From NCBI GenBank assembly GCA_021186555.1, contig JAJKFL010000003.1:39217908-39281907 (forward strand): a stretch of DNA of 64,000 bases, read 5' to 3'. Both the position numbers and the translations under genes were made by a program. This stretch comes from Reticulitermes speratus. Lineage: Eukaryota; Arthropoda; Insecta; Blattodea; Rhinotermitidae. Under the pieces are notes generated by a model, which worked only from the letters and a program-made list of their open reading frames with translations, had not been told where the DNA came from and made no database searches. Of the stretch, positions 11,536 through 24,119 are shown in pieces (positions within the stretch are counted from its first letter, which is position 1; every line of letters starts with the position of its first letter).

Positions 11536-11681
11536 GGTGTTGCTGAAGATTCAGGTCTTCTTGGGTGTGACGCTGTGTTGTTGGGTGAGTGGTTACCGAC
11601 GTTTCGGAGGAATGTCAGAAGGCACTGGCCCAACGACACAGCGTCACATCGTCACATCCCCAAAGACGAGGACCTCCTGAA
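11536..11681. repeat. Foldback element with GAAACGTCGGTAAC at its centre
   Basis: The main arms are TGTGACGCTGTGTTGTTGGG (11566-11585) and CCCAACGACACAGCGTCACA (11629-11648), complementary over 20 bp with one mismatch. Pairing resumes further out between TCAGGTC/TCTTGGG and the CCCCAAAGACGAGGACC..CCTGA region. The loop contains, on the minus strand, CCGAAACGTCGGTAACC, a phrase also found in weaker form at other repeat loci here. The 61-codon open frame across it is incidental. The element family is not known. Confidence 0.6.
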
Positions 11682-11689
11682 TAATTCTA

Positions 11690-12865
11690 CTAAAATGGCA
11701 TCCACAGTTTACAAGACTGTTATCATAATTATTTTATTATTCTCGCAATTTGTAAGCTGACTGTATCGAAAATTTTCGTATTCACCTTTCATTTGTTTTC
11801 CTGTAGTAAATTGCCTCCGGTTTCTTTTCTCACCCTTTTAATACACTTGCAGATGCATTAGTAATGTAGTTAATGATTAATATAGCTGTTTGCATGTCCA
11901 GTAATTTCATGCTGCATGTTACTTCTGGTATGAGAAGAAGGATTTTCGCATCGTATTGCTTTCATAACACACTTCTTGAATATTCCAAAATTAAATAGCC
12001 CACACTGCAGTACTACAGCTATTCATGTGTGATTTAGGTATACGCGGATTTACATAAGTGGATAATAGCAATACGTGCATTACACGATCATTAATTGAAG
12101 TACAGTCTATAGTGTAATTCTAATAAGAATGGGAGCTTCAACGAACTCGAAATTTGGGAGCACACGATTTTAATGAAAAAAATTTAACCGCAAATGTATC
12201 ACAAGCTATTTTTTTATGGACAGAAAAGAATGTAATTCCATACCCTAAGCATTACTGTAATGTTTATACTAAGTATATTTTTGAAACAAATTATTAACAG
12301 AACTATACACAACTTCTCTTTCTTGGCACTTTTCAGGTGAGACAAGTAATTTTGTTTCGTCTGCTCACCAACCAAGTAAGGCGAATCATTTTCAAGAGCG
12401 AAATGTCATAATTCATTTTCACGACTTTTAGTTAGAATGTTCATCACAAAGAACAAATACACGCACTGGCGTTGTTCCCATTGACATTTTCCAGCCGCTT
12501 ACAATGTAGTTTATTCTCTTCACTTTGATGCTACAGGTGTTATTAAGATGTCAGTTAACATTGAGGTAGGTCCATAATTACGGCTCGACAAACAAAAATC
12601 AATTACTTAAAATCACTTTACGAGAACTAGTTTGCAGTGGAGTATAGTGACGAACGAAACGGACAGAGGAAAATGTGGACAATTTTACGGCCTTTGTTGT
12701 TTGGTTTCTTGATTTAAATGTATTACGTTCGGTTTTAATAAGCAGAAAGTACATCTGACTGTGCTTAATTAAGTACCACGCCATGAAGGCATGTGTGTTC
12801 TGGAAATGTAGCTCCATGCGTTTTGGACCTCAACGCTATATCTAGGTAAGTAGTCAGCTTCACGC
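11690..12865. other. Intergenic DNA, no supported gene
   Basis: AT-rich. The longest open frame is 72 codons on the minus strand (12599-12817), without motifs. Confidence 0.5.
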
Positions 12866-12867
12866 CT

Positions 12868-13045
12868 CGGCCACTTTGATTCCGGTGAACTGGCACCTGG
12901 TGCCAGTTCAGTAGGTGACTGTTCCAAGAGACAGTCTTGACGCCTTACAGAAGAGACAAATCTCTTGCTCTGCCTGCAATATAACCAGGTTTCCTCGGTT
13001 GTTAACTCAGTAGCCTAATCACTATACCGACTGAGCTGTTGGAGA
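12868..13045 (-). mobile_element. Degenerate family A SINE
   Basis: Read on the plus strand, AATCTCTTGCTCTGCC and then CACTATACCGACTGAGCTGT correspond to the reverse complement of the family A tRNA-like head (compare CTATACCGACTGAGCTAT at 49733). The body is too worn to align well. The boundaries are approximate. Confidence 0.5.
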
Positions 13046-14728
13046 TCTAAATATACGAGCATATTTGGAACAAGTAGTGCTGGATACAAGGTATATACTG
13101 AGGATGTTTGAGAAAAAAGTACAGAAACTGACTTAAGGAATTTAAACTTGCGTAATTTCAGACTTCGCAGTTTTAGAAAAGGAAAATGTTTGAAGTAATA
13201 ACGTTTTTGAAACGCGGGTCACATTTTTCCTTGTGGCAGTTAAAGCACAGTGACTGGAAGGTGGCGGAAGAATACTGCTGAGCGAAAAGAGGCAGCGAGG
13301 CTGTCATGCTGCGGCCGATCAGGTTAAAGTGAGTTGGTGTTTGGGTTTCATCTGTACTCCCTTGTTTGTACGTATATAGTTGACCACATGTCTGGTCAGT
13401 TCCTACTTGCGCAGAACTTGATTTGCGCTAGACCTTCCGGAACGTAACTACTGCGTCAAGTCGAGAAGTGTCTGTACAGTGGACATTACCTGAAATGAGA
13501 AGAAGTGCACAGCGAGATAGTTCATAGTTTGTTCTCGTCACTGTATATTGAGATGGCGACCAAGTCAGGGAGGAAGAGAATGGTAGGACGTCAGACGTGC
13601 ATGAGGCCACAGAAGCTGAGAGATGCAGATTAGAGGTAATAACTTGAATCTTACAAAAATATTTTGAGAGTCTGGGCTCAATTTATATGGCTCAGGATAG
13701 AATCAAGTAAAAGGGCTTTTGTTACGACGGTAACGAACTTAACAGATTCTATAAAAGGTGGGATTCAGTGAGCCAGTATAAACTTCTCAAGGAAGACATT
13801 ATTGCATGGAATTAATTAAGCTGATCTCTTTACTTGAATGTACTTTGTGCCATAATTAATGCGAGTTAAGAGACGCGACTCCACTTACTGCAATTCTTTA
13901 CGGATGCATGCGATGTCTGACGCTGAGATTAGCTACGTTTAATATGCAAAATTGCATGCTAGTGCCTATGCAGTCAACTCTCTCTCCTCTCTCGGAGACA
14001 ATGCGCAATGATGTAAAGAGACCACAAAGCCTGTGCCACCACTCTTGGTTTCCTATTTGGTCAAGTAATTCATTAATCTGTCTTTTCGGAAATGTTCCTT
14101 CTGTGTTGGAAAAATATTAAATTAAATATGCCCTGGTACTGCATGGAATTGCATCCAGTATTTTATGTTTTCTTTTCACAGGTTGCATGATTTGCTAACA
14201 GCTATACATTTTAAAGTTTGTAGTGTAAGTTATGCAGTCACGGGACGGTACTTTCCCATTTAGAATTTAAGTGTTCTTACGTTGGCTGTTGTGATTCCGC
14301 AGTCCGTCTAAGCGATGCCTGCAGTGCATTGTAATATGTTCGTTTTAAAATTGAAAGAAATATAAGTTCCTGCTCTTCACAGTAATAACTCAAAAACTGC
14401 AACTTCTCAAATAGTTTTATCGTTTTAAGTTTAGTAAGTCCTATAAATATCTTTTTAAAACATGTTAGCAAGGAACTTGATGATCCGTGTATGTTGCCAA
14501 GATTTAATCAATAATAATTTACGACAGTATAATAAAATGTCACGCAAATGCAGTTTTTCATTACAGAGAGCAGAACTGCTGTATTAGAACTAGTTTGTAT
14601 GTTGACATCATTCCTGAGGGAGCTTAGGTTGCACGGACTTCAACAATTTAACTTGTTCGGTTTTCGTTCTTAATCTGATCTCTTCTAGCTACTCATTGTA
14701 CGTAGGTGTAGAAGGTTGTTTTTGCACT
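13046..14728. other. Intergenic DNA, no supported gene
   Basis: Open frames of up to 70 codons carry no recognisable motif. A moderately GC-rich interval near 13240-13330 shows no splice-bounded coding pattern that I can defend. Confidence 0.45.
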
Positions 14729-15069
14729 TGATCACACTCAATAACAAACACACACACAACACTCGGTAGGACTTCTCTGTATGAGGGATCGGCCCGTCGC
14801 TGAGACCTCTCCCTGACAAAACACAACAATCACAAAAGAAGACATCCATGCCCCAGGCGGTTTTTCTTTTTTGCCTGTCCGGGGTTTTTTCCCTTTGATT
14901 TTTGTACTGTTTAAATCCTTTCGTCCTTCATGTCACTTTACGTTCCATATTACCGTCCTTACAAAAAACACAACACAAACATCCATGCCCCAGGCGGGAT
15001 TCGAACCCGTAAGTCCAGCAAGCAAGCGGCCGCTGACCCGCGCCTTAGACCGCGCGGCCACCGGGATCC
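14729..15069 (-). mobile_element. Family B SINE, composite of two overlapping copies
   Basis: On the minus strand the head at 15069-14990 reads CCGGTGGCCGCGCGGTCTAA ... GGGTTCGAATCCCGCC, a tRNA-Leu/Ser-like box A and box B. On the plus strand, ACATCCATGCCCCAGGCGG occurs twice (near 14842-14860 and 14979-14997). Each occurrence is preceded by a version of the SINE's internal ACAAAACACAACAATCAC sequence. Because homology extends beyond the 19-bp repeat, this looks like one SINE copy joined to a second, or an internal duplication, rather than a target-site duplication. The usual 3' tail (GAGGC...GGGGCTGTCGAGCCAT) is missing. Confidence 0.75.
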
Positions 15070-18000
15070 TGATCGTGTATAGCGTAAAATGCAGTCTTCT
15101 TCAAACACGTATCGAAAATGCTGCTTACTACTTGAAGTTGTCTTGGTGTCCGTTAGTACCTCATACTGCTTGCCTCTTCTGGATTCCGCAGTGCTCTAGC
15201 CAAATTGCAGGACTGTCATAATCGAAATCCTTCCAGTATTTACCACACTGCATTTTCTCTTCGTGTGTTCACAAAGGAATGACCTGCAAGTAATGTAAGA
15301 GGGTTGTCGAATTGGTAAGGATGCCAGAGTCGTTCGATAATTTAATAATCTAAACAGATATGTAAGACTGTCCGTTTATTGCTCATTATTATGTGATCAG
15401 CTGACACTTCGCGGCTGAAGTCATCCACTCGCAGTGGTGCTTTTGTGTCCAACGGTGGAATTGGAAGGACAAATATCTGCTTATGAACTTGCAGATATAA
15501 TTTTAAATCGGCACACTGACACACTACAATGATTATAGTGGTATATGCATAATGATGCTGGTGGCAACGGCGGTGTCGAAGATGGCTTTTAAGGTGCTAG
15601 CGTCAAAAGTGATAAAATGCTTGCATTTAAGGTCATAAGGGCGATAATGGCTTTGAGTTTGGTGAAGATTATTATAGCATTGACGATGGTGAAGCCAAAG
15701 ACGACACTGAAGCTTATGAGAACAAAACTAAAACTGAATGTAATGCCCAATGCGATGTATTTCAGATGATAAATATGGCGAAAAATTCGGCAGTGAAGAA
15801 ATAAGTCTATAAATCTGTGGCATTTTTAAGTTCCCAACAACCTCTCGTTAGTAATATTTTTGCATCCTATTACAGTCACTTTTTATTACAAAAATAGATT
15901 TATATTACAATTAAAAAGACGCGGCGGAGAGGAAAGAAACGTTTACTGGAAGGTCTGCAGGTCACTGAGTAGTCAGGGATACGAAATTAAATCTCACGTA
16001 GCTCCTAGTGGCAATGAAATTTATTTTGTTATTATACAGAGTGACAGGGTCCTGCAGTAGCAGCTCATAATCATGTTGAAGCGCTGTATAACGTGCGAGG
16101 TGTGAGCCAAACTATTTTCTCACGGTAGTACGATGATTAGTCAATAAATTATCACTATGCTTGATTTTAAAAAAAATAGTGTTCGGATTGGACTCTCTTG
16201 ATTATAACATATGATACATTACTACAAAATTTTTATAGTGCATGTTATGTAATAATGAATTAAATAATAGCTATTTCAGTATGACATCTATAAACCTTAA
16301 AATGTTAAGCATAAAAATAGTTCAAACGTAATTCAAAGTATTTTTGTATGTGTAGTAACTTCAAGTGCCTGCACGTCACAAATTTAAGTAGCTTGATAAG
16401 ATATTCATTAAGGTATGAAATTGGCACATATGAAAAATGTTGAATTCGATTGTAAATAATTGGATACAGGGCAGAAAACCGTGTGTCTAAATTATTGTGT
16501 ATTATTGATAAATATTTTTTACATCCTGCACCTCCTATATGAGATATTGTAGAGAGAAATAAAAAAAGAGCTGTCAATTTTTACCGGTGTTTTATACAAT
16601 CAACGAGAAAATTTTTACATGGTGACCTGTTGAAGTATTATTTCGGGAACATCACGATTTGAGATTTAAATTTTCTGCATCATGTGTTATGAAACACAAA
16701 AATCTACTTTCCTTTAAGTGTTTCAATTTTCAAATAGAGTTACAAACTAGACTTATAAATCAGAGCTATTTTAACTTATCAAGAAGTTTGCGTGTATAAT
16801 TATTTCCCCATAAAGACTCTTTGTGTGAACAGGTTGCGTTTGCTTGTTAGTATTAGATTGAGAGATATGATTATGGTGGCTTATCTTCCCATATGTCTAA
16901 CTTTGCTGGATATGTTGAAGCTGGACGACGCACCACGTGTTTCCCAGGAAAATTTTATAGCATTGAGGTTGTGCCAAAATGCTATAAAGTTAAGGTGCCA
17001 AAAACCTCTTAAAATTCCAAACAAAACATCTACAGTTACAAACCTCGGGACAGCTTTTTCGGCAAATAATGTAAGACAAGGAAAAATTACCTACCATTCA
17101 ACTAAACTGAAATTCTTAATATTGTCTCCCTTGTTCTCAGTGTGTTACAGATTTTGTCTGCACAATTCGAAAGTGAAACCAAAATATTTCGATCTCCCAT
17201 CATTTTTGTGAAGCGTGGCGTAGATTATAGTATTGCTTACCTTTTAGCAATAAAGACAGGTTTTTAGGTCCTGTTTAAAAAATATTAACCTTCATTCTTT
17301 TGTTAAGCCTACAGTAATTACTACCATTTCCTTATATCGAAATTCGGCTAATAAAGAATTTTGTAAAGTCAATGTTTCCCACCGCTTTAAATAAATAAGA
17401 CAAAAGCAGAAGAGGCGATACGCTTAAATGTTACTCGTCAGACCACAAACTGACACTGGTCATGATACAGCTTTAGACGATTCTACTTGAATAGCGTAGA
17501 ATGCGCTTGACGTAGTGACGTTCAGTGTGTTGACAAACATCGACCACCCAGCTGTTTTTTAATTTGTCGGTGAGCTTCTCAACGCTTACAAAGAATTATC
17601 ATGTAACATGTCTCTGAAAATATATTTCTTGCTGTCGCATTCGGACTTTTCTCGCAATCTTAGAATGGCGAGCAACAAATATAAGGCGAATGCATTGCGA
17701 CGTATGTACGAAGGAAACGCGGTCAAGAGCAGATGTGAATTAAGCAAATGCTGGGAGATTTTAATGGATATGTAACAGAGAAGCCATGAATACATCTACA
17801 CACATTACATATATGTTATGAAAGTATACGTTTGAATTTTATACACACTATTGTTGTAGAATATAGTGTACCATTTAGTGTATAATTTGATGGAAATTCA
17901 GTTAAAATTTCTTCATATCATAGGAAGTGAGGAACGTTATATTTGATTTAAAAAAACATTTAAAAGCTATTAAATACGCCAAAAATGTGTGGGAACAAAA

Positions 18001-19780
18001 TTGTTCATAACGCATGTTTATGAATAAGATAAATATAAACTACAGTTTCAATGTAAAGAAAAAGAACCACTTTTATAAATAACCATTTAAAGGCAATATT
18101 ACACCTCGGCTGTCTTAACGTTATGAATTGTTTTGTTGAATTTGGTTTTTGAGTTAAAATTCTTAAATTACAGTTTTTCATCTACTCAAGATTTCCATTT
18201 TAACACGATAATAAAATTGCATATATTTAATAAATTTTACGAGTTAAGCTGACGATTGTATTAATATACGTGTTGAATATTAAATACCCTCCTCCTTCCC
18301 TGTTACGTAGCTATACCCGCTATACTCGTAATGGTATATTTCCTTCTGACAAACTCCTGTAAGACACTTGGTCAAAGTATTCATCGCAGGTTATGTAGCT
18401 TGAGTTTGTTATCAGGATAATCTAAATAAGAATGTAATAATGTCTAAACTTTAAACTTACATAATTTCGGAAATCCAAAAGGCGTCAGTGTGGCTATCAA
18501 CTCGAAACTTCGCCATGGTGTATTTGCTCATGATAGGAACTTAGAAGTAGAACGATGGAATGTTCTTCAGTGGTATGATCCTCGTTCGCAGCCTTATAAA
18601 GACAGGCAATTAGTTAAAAAGCTTTTAGGGGGACAAATTTTGGAAGACACAAACATCGTAAGCCTCCCTCTCGTGTGCACAGGAAGTAAACTAATAATGT
18701 TATTAAATGGTGTTCGTTTCTGGATTGAACGTAAAACTTTCGGAATTCGTTAGGTTCAAAGACAGAAAAGGAAATACTGAGTATTGATGTGTTGGGATTT
18801 CGATTTGCAAAGTGATTAGTGTCTGTAGTTTACCAGGATCATTTTAATATCCTTTGCCTACATGTTTTGAGCATTTATTCTTAAAAAGAAACATTTAATC
18901 TGAACTTGTTATTATATTTCTATGAAATTTTGGATAACCGCGATTGGTTCTAAGGTAAGGTATTTTGGGCTAAATTTTTGTGTTTTTCGTATTCCTTGCA
19001 AGCAAGTAATGTTATAGTGCTATTAGTTTGTGCAGCAGGTTTGATGTTACTAAACATATCAGAATATTTTGCCACTATCACATTGACTTCTTCACCATCT
19101 GAAGCAGGTAAGCGAAGCCTTGTACTTAACGTTTCGAAATCGTGAGAGATCTTGGACATTTTTCCCCATATGCCTACGTCGTTATGAGAACAGGTTGATA
19201 GCGAGAGACACTACGTCACTCTGCTGCGATAAATAATAAAACTTTGAAAAATACGGATTACATACGAAGGTATTGAAACAGTGGGATTTTAGTATATTTT
19301 ATGGGCAACATAGTGGATATATTAATAAGAGAAAGAGGCCGTAATTTTATTAAAACAAAATTAAAAACTTGCCTTTACTATATCACCTTACAGAACAGGT
19401 GCAGCCCAGTGTGAAGAAATAAATGGGAAATTTTGATTTAGTTCGTGTGGCACCATTGTAAGTACATGGTCATATCCCACTGTAGTTATAAGTAACATGA
19501 AAACATAGAAAAATGTTAATAACAGGAATCATGTAATGGAATCGATCCCTAGATCCTAGAATGCCAAAGAGCATGTGAAGTCTTTGCTACCATCGCGGTC
19601 ACGTTTCTGCCACTGTATGTGTATCCTACGTACGATATGTTGCTCATGTGTTTGCGTATTAGAAGCTAGTACAAATTTCAGTTAAATTGAATCCTGATGA
19701 AACAGAGCTCAGTTTTACCGACTCAGAGACTGTAACGTACGTGACATTCTAGTTGAGTCTGTATTGAATATCCCATCCAT
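15070..19780. other. Long AT-rich interval, no supported gene
   Basis: Nearly 4.7 kb with no recognised element. The longest open frame (16792-17211, plus, 139 codons) has no motif or repeat similarity that I recognise, and neither has 18490-18753 (87 codons). Homopolymer A and T runs are common. No inverted-repeat ends were spotted. Confidence 0.45.
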
Positions 19781-19789
19781 GTATGCATA

Positions 19790-20040
19790 TCCATGAGAAA
19801 CCGGCTTCTATATAAGCCCCGCCCCTCCACCTTCCTTCCACCTGTTCTGTATTCAAACCCGTTTCCATTCCAATTTCAAACTCGACACGAGCGGAGAAAT
19901 GTTGGCAATGCCAACGCCGTCCTTTCGTTATTCTGTGCCGTGACACGAATCAACACTGGCCTATGTCACTTCATGTTAAAGTGTCTCACGGTTGACGGAC
20001 AGCAAACTGGACGAATAAGAAACATAAATGTTATGTAGGC
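19790..20040 (+). promoter_or_regulatory. TATA box next to a GC box, possibly from a dispersed repeat
   Basis: TATATAAG (19809-19816) is followed directly by CCCCGCCCC, a GC box-like motif. About 100 bp of sequence downstream is relatively rich in CpG (CTCGACACGAGCGGAG, CCAACGCCGTCCTTTCG). Both strands stay open for 65-81 codons. I have an impression, which I could not verify, that this segment recurs in blattodean genomes, so it may be the promoter of a repeated element rather than of a host gene. Confidence 0.35.
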
Positions 20041-20480
20041 CTAAGTAGGCAGGTCAGCTCCGAGTGTAATGGAACCCGAATTCAAAACAACCCGGGAGTC
20101 AGTTTTGGCCCATGCCATGTGTATCCTGCACACTCGTACATGCTATAAATATCAAGTATAAATGGGAAAACCAGATGAAGGGAACAGAGCTGAGTTTGGA
20201 AAGGGAATAAGAACTAGTTTATGTGTAGGATGGATAGGATAGTAAATGAGAGAAAAATGAAATAAGAAATAAAAATCATAGCTTAGACATATAAAATCAA
20301 ACCCAGAGAAAGAGACGGAGAGGGCTGAAAATTAAAAGAAATGTTTGGCAAATAATATAGAATTTCAGATTAACATTTAATTACCAGTGTACAACTTACA
20401 ATTCATATAAGGGATGTGCACTGCAGAAAACTTGATGTTTGCAGGCACATCACTATTCTCTAATGTGACTCAGCAAATAA

Positions 20481-20520
20481 ATTATTGTTATTATTATTAT
20501 TATTATTGTTGTTGTTGTTG
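20481..20520 (+). repeat. (TTA)n(TTG)n microsatellite
   Basis: TTATTATTATT units give way to GTTGTTGTTG with no intervening unique sequence. Confidence 0.9.
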
Positions 20521-20614
20521 TCATAGTCTGTGATGGAGGTAAATTTACCTCTGTACTAAAGTAAGCATCACCGAATGTAGACGGATGCGGAAGTGGGGGA
20601 AGAATTTCACGCGT

Positions 20615-20775
20615 TTAGCCTCAGCGCTAGATTGTGGTGAGTTTTGAGTCTCAGTCCTGGGCCTCCTTACCTCGGGAAATAGGTCCCATTGACCATTGGT
20701 TATGGGTACAACCACACTGCCAGTTCAGACTGGTGACGAACAGAATTACTGTCCCTGTTGGTCCCCACAAGATTT
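20615..20775 (-). mobile_element. Degenerate family A SINE
   Basis: On the plus strand, TAGCCTCAGCGCTAGATTG and TGGTGAGTTTTGAG, then CTCCTTACCTCGGGAAATAG and CCCATTGACCATTGG, follow the reverse-complement order of family A (TACCTCGGCGCTAAATGG, CCGGGAATTACC, GTAACCATTTTACAGG at 49552-49640). The head has decayed beyond recognition. Confidence 0.5.
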
Positions 20776-22355
20776 ATTTCCTTCAGGAGTTCCCGTGAAA
20801 GTCCTCATATGCGTTTATAATTACACCCCGACGTACCTCCTTCCCTCTTTTACTTGGTCACTGTTAAAATTTAGAGATGGGTAAAACCATAAAGCTCATC
20901 AATAGCTTCCACTTATAGCCTTCCTTTTATTTCGACATATTTTCCTCAGAAACCTACTCTCAAACGCCTTCGATCTGTGATCTGTCTTAGGGTAAGGGAT
21001 CGAGTTTCACGCTCTTATTAAAAACAATATTGCATTGTAATTCAATTTTTAAGTTTTCAGATCTAAGTCGGGAAGATTCAGGATCCTGAGGAAAACGGGT
21101 TTCGCAGATTTAATATGTTCTCAATTATAAATGAGCTTCGTATTACTGTACCACTATATCAAGATACAGGACGACGTCTAATGTAATAACTTCAGAACTG
21201 GAAATATTTCTACCTCTTTCTTCTATTTTTCCATTTATACCGCATTCGGAATGGCGGAAATAAAATACAGAACTGTATAAGATTTGAAATATTTCTTTCA
21301 GACATAAAAACCATTTAATAAAGTAAGCTAAGTTATTTTTATGTAGGTGCAGTGACCTAATTAGTGTACGTTTTTGTCGTCTATCTCAAAACCACCAGCC
21401 ACACCCAACAAAGTCCAAGGAGGAGAGTGATAACACACCACATCTCTTTTATTACTTAAAATAATAAATTTATTTGACTGCTGCATTTTGTTACCTATGT
21501 ATTTTGTTGATCCTAAGATAAAAATTGTAATAAATTTCACACATTAACTGTTTTCTCTCCGGTTAAAAATTTCTTAACATTTTTAGCTGTAAAAGTAATG
21601 ACATATATTAATCATGTAATTTATTACTTCCAGTTACTTCAGGCAATCGTAAAACTCCCGCCGGATATTTGCCAACCTTCCTTCATTTTCAAGCTCTCTG
21701 CCTATTGATCCGAACAGTTTCCATGGAACTTCAAAATTTCGTATAACTCATTAGTCAAATGACTGGGTTCACGGAGAGGTTCTGTACTTTAATAATGACG
21801 TCACATTCATTTCTCTCTTTTTGCTCGCTGCGAATGTAAAGTAAGTTATTTAAGCAATAATTTCCAGTATTGAGATAGATGAGAAATTTATTTTTTTTTG
21901 TGCAATACGTCGAATTCCTCCACATTTTAGGACATTTATCCATGCATTTGTTATATGTGTAAGGTATAAACGTTCATGTGTTCTAACAAGGATAAATGGA
22001 GGATGACGAAATGTTGTATAAGGGAATATTCGCGACCTGTTTAAGGTTCTAATTCCTATATTTGACAGGTTGATCTGTGTAATATTGTGAAGAAACTGAT
22101 TCAGATTCTTATATCTTGGGGCTTAAGTTCGAATCCGGACCGCTTAAAAAGAAAAGAGAATATTAGAAACTTCACCCTGTTTTCTGCAACACACAAAAAT
22201 TGCCTTTCCGCTAGATATGCAACAGCTGCAAATTTGATAGGCGATGACTGGGTATATGTAGTAAGCAAGTTTGAACACTGAAACATATTTTACTCTAGTG
22301 GCACATTTTGAATTATGGTTTTCATTATTTAGCTCAGTTGCGATTAAAGTCATTT
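20776..22355. other. Intergenic DNA, no supported gene
   Basis: AT-rich, with open frames of 62 codons or fewer and no motif. No repeat structure is evident. Confidence 0.5.
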
Positions 22356-22444
22356 TTTTTCATGGTTCGACAGCCCTAGTGAGCCTATGCCTCCTTATCG
22401 GTGAGGTTTCGAGATCACACTCAGACACACCACACTCAGTAGGA
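22356..22444 (-). mobile_element. Family B SINE, 3' tail only
   Basis: On the plus strand, CATGGTTCGACAGCCCTAGT then CTTATCGGTGAGGTTTCGAG, ACACTCAGACACACCACACT and CAGTAGGAC match the reverse complement of the family B tail (compare 39776-39865). The copy stops there with no tRNA-like head, so it is 5'-truncated. No target-site duplication was found. Confidence 0.75.
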
Positions 22445-23377
22445 CGTACGTAATACAATATTCTGAGCATATATTACGTTTTGGAAAGCTACAACGGCAG
22501 AAAGGAGATGCATGTAGAAGTAAGAGGCAGTGCCTCTGTGTTGGTTAAGCTGTAGAGAGACGACGAAGGGTGATCAGTCGGCTAGAGCGTGGGTCTTGTT
22601 GGTAGCTGTCCCTCGGAGTAAATTAAATTAGCATTTTACTGATTACCACTAAGGGACTCGGACACGAAGAGACAGGGCGTGAATATGTGAAATGGTTTCA
22701 ACTGGCTTGAATAGTTTCGTACATATGTTGATGAACGTTGAACTTGTCTAAAAGGCAAAATATTTTGTAAGCTGGTAACTATTAAACTGTCGAAGAAGAA
22801 GCTTATGTACCATGGGGTTATCTAGCTATATCTTGCGTAGTTCTTCTACAAATAGTGGTAGACGCTGCGAGAACTCTCAGTGACGAGGCACCTTTGTACA
22901 GCCTAGATTGCACTGTATACATGCTAAATGCATCCTGCCTAAAACATGGTGTTGCTGTTAATACTGCCATAGGTACGAATGTTTTTTTCTCTGTCCAGTT
23001 ATTTTTGTAACCAGCAAAATCGAAATTTTTCATAACGTAAAGACTCAGGTTTGATGGCTGGGGAAAAATTGTGAACATGTAAACCAAATATTCTGTTCAG
23101 GATATTGATCCTTCTCAGTACCAGCAGGGCGTACAACCTCTGGATTAATTTTGTTTCTCTGTGTGAGTGAATGTATGTTTTACTGTGAATGAGAAATGGT
23201 ATTTCCAAACAAAGCGTTTTTCACTGCGGTATCGAGATACACAGTGGCAATAATTACACTGTGGATTGCATAAAAACTTTTTTTTTCTATTTTAAATGTT
23301 ACACAATCGGGTGGACACATCACTATAGGCTATTCTGGTATTTGCAGTGCGCCGTAGGTAATCGCTTTGCAACCAGT
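22445..23377. other. Intergenic DNA, no supported gene
   Basis: Open frames of up to 89 codons lack recognisable features. It precedes the 29-bp minisatellite. Confidence 0.45.
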
Positions 23378-24008
23378 CTGTTACGTGTAAGCGCATTTTA
23401 TCAACCTACTACGCTAAGCACAATGTTATAAAATTTCTACACGCAGGCACATTGTTGGAAATCTGCTACACGTGAGTACATTGTTAGAAGTGTACTAGAA
23501 TTCAACGCTTTGTTAGAAATGTTCTACACGTGAGCAAGTTGTTAGCAATATGCTACGCGTAAATGTATCTTTTTAGATCTGTTACTCTAAGCACATTGTT
23601 AGAAACCTGCTACACGTAGGCAAGTTGTTAGAAATTTGCTATACGTAAGCACATTGTTAGAAGTGTGCTAGATGTAAGAATGTTGTTAGAAATCTGCAGC
23701 ATGTAACTACTGTGTTAGAAATCAGCTGCACGTAACCATGTTACTGGAAATCTTGTACACGGAAGCACATTTTACATTGTTAGCAACCTTCTACGCGTAA
23801 GCAAATTCCTATCTATCTGTTAGATGCAAGCATATTGTTAGAAATCTGCTGTACGTAAGCACGTTGTTAGACACCTACCATACAGAAGCACATAGAAATG
23901 TGTTAGACGTTTGCACGTTTTTAAAATCTTGCCGCTTGTAAGCACTGCGTTAGAAATCTGCTACACGTAAGCATCTTGTTAGGTACATTCTACATGGGAG
24001 CCCATCGT
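23378..24008 (+). repeat. 29-bp minisatellite, about 21 diverged units
   Basis: Units follow the pattern ACATTGTTAGAAATCTGCTA followed by CACGTAAGC, 29-30 bp long, over about 630 bp. Adjacent units differ at several positions, so the array is old. Some units carry CACGTG where others have CACGTA. The units are contiguous with no spacer, and unit sequence drifts without order. It is not a CRISPR array because there are no conserved repeats separated by unique spacers. Confidence 0.9.
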
Positions 24009-24080
24009 TGTCATTAGGGGACAGTAAAATGCAGTGACTGGTACCAATTAACTGTAATTTTTTTAAGTTCATTTAAGGTG

Positions 24081-24110
24081 AAGGCTTGGAAAAAGCCGAA
24101 ACGTGTCGTC
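24081..24110 (+). ncRNA. Hammerhead-like core of Penelope-like element type (degenerate)
   Basis: GGCTT (24083-24087) pairs with AAGCC (24093-24097) across a GGAAA loop and is followed immediately by GAAAC (24098-24102) and GTGTC. This is the order of helix II, the GAAA core strand and the cleavage region in hammerhead ribozymes of Penelope-like retroelements. The upstream core strand, expected as CUGANGA, reads AAGGTGA here, so cleavage activity is doubtful. It is probably a relic of such an element's terminal repeat. No protein from the element is visible nearby. Confidence 0.4.
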
Positions 24111-24119
24111 TGATTGATT

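Noticed and set aside
16792..17211. 139-codon plus-strand open frame
   Set aside because: No domain or compositional sign of coding; expected by chance in a long AT-rich interval.
23378..24008. CRISPR-like array
   Set aside because: Units are contiguous and diverged with no unique spacers, and the window is eukaryotic; it is a minisatellite.
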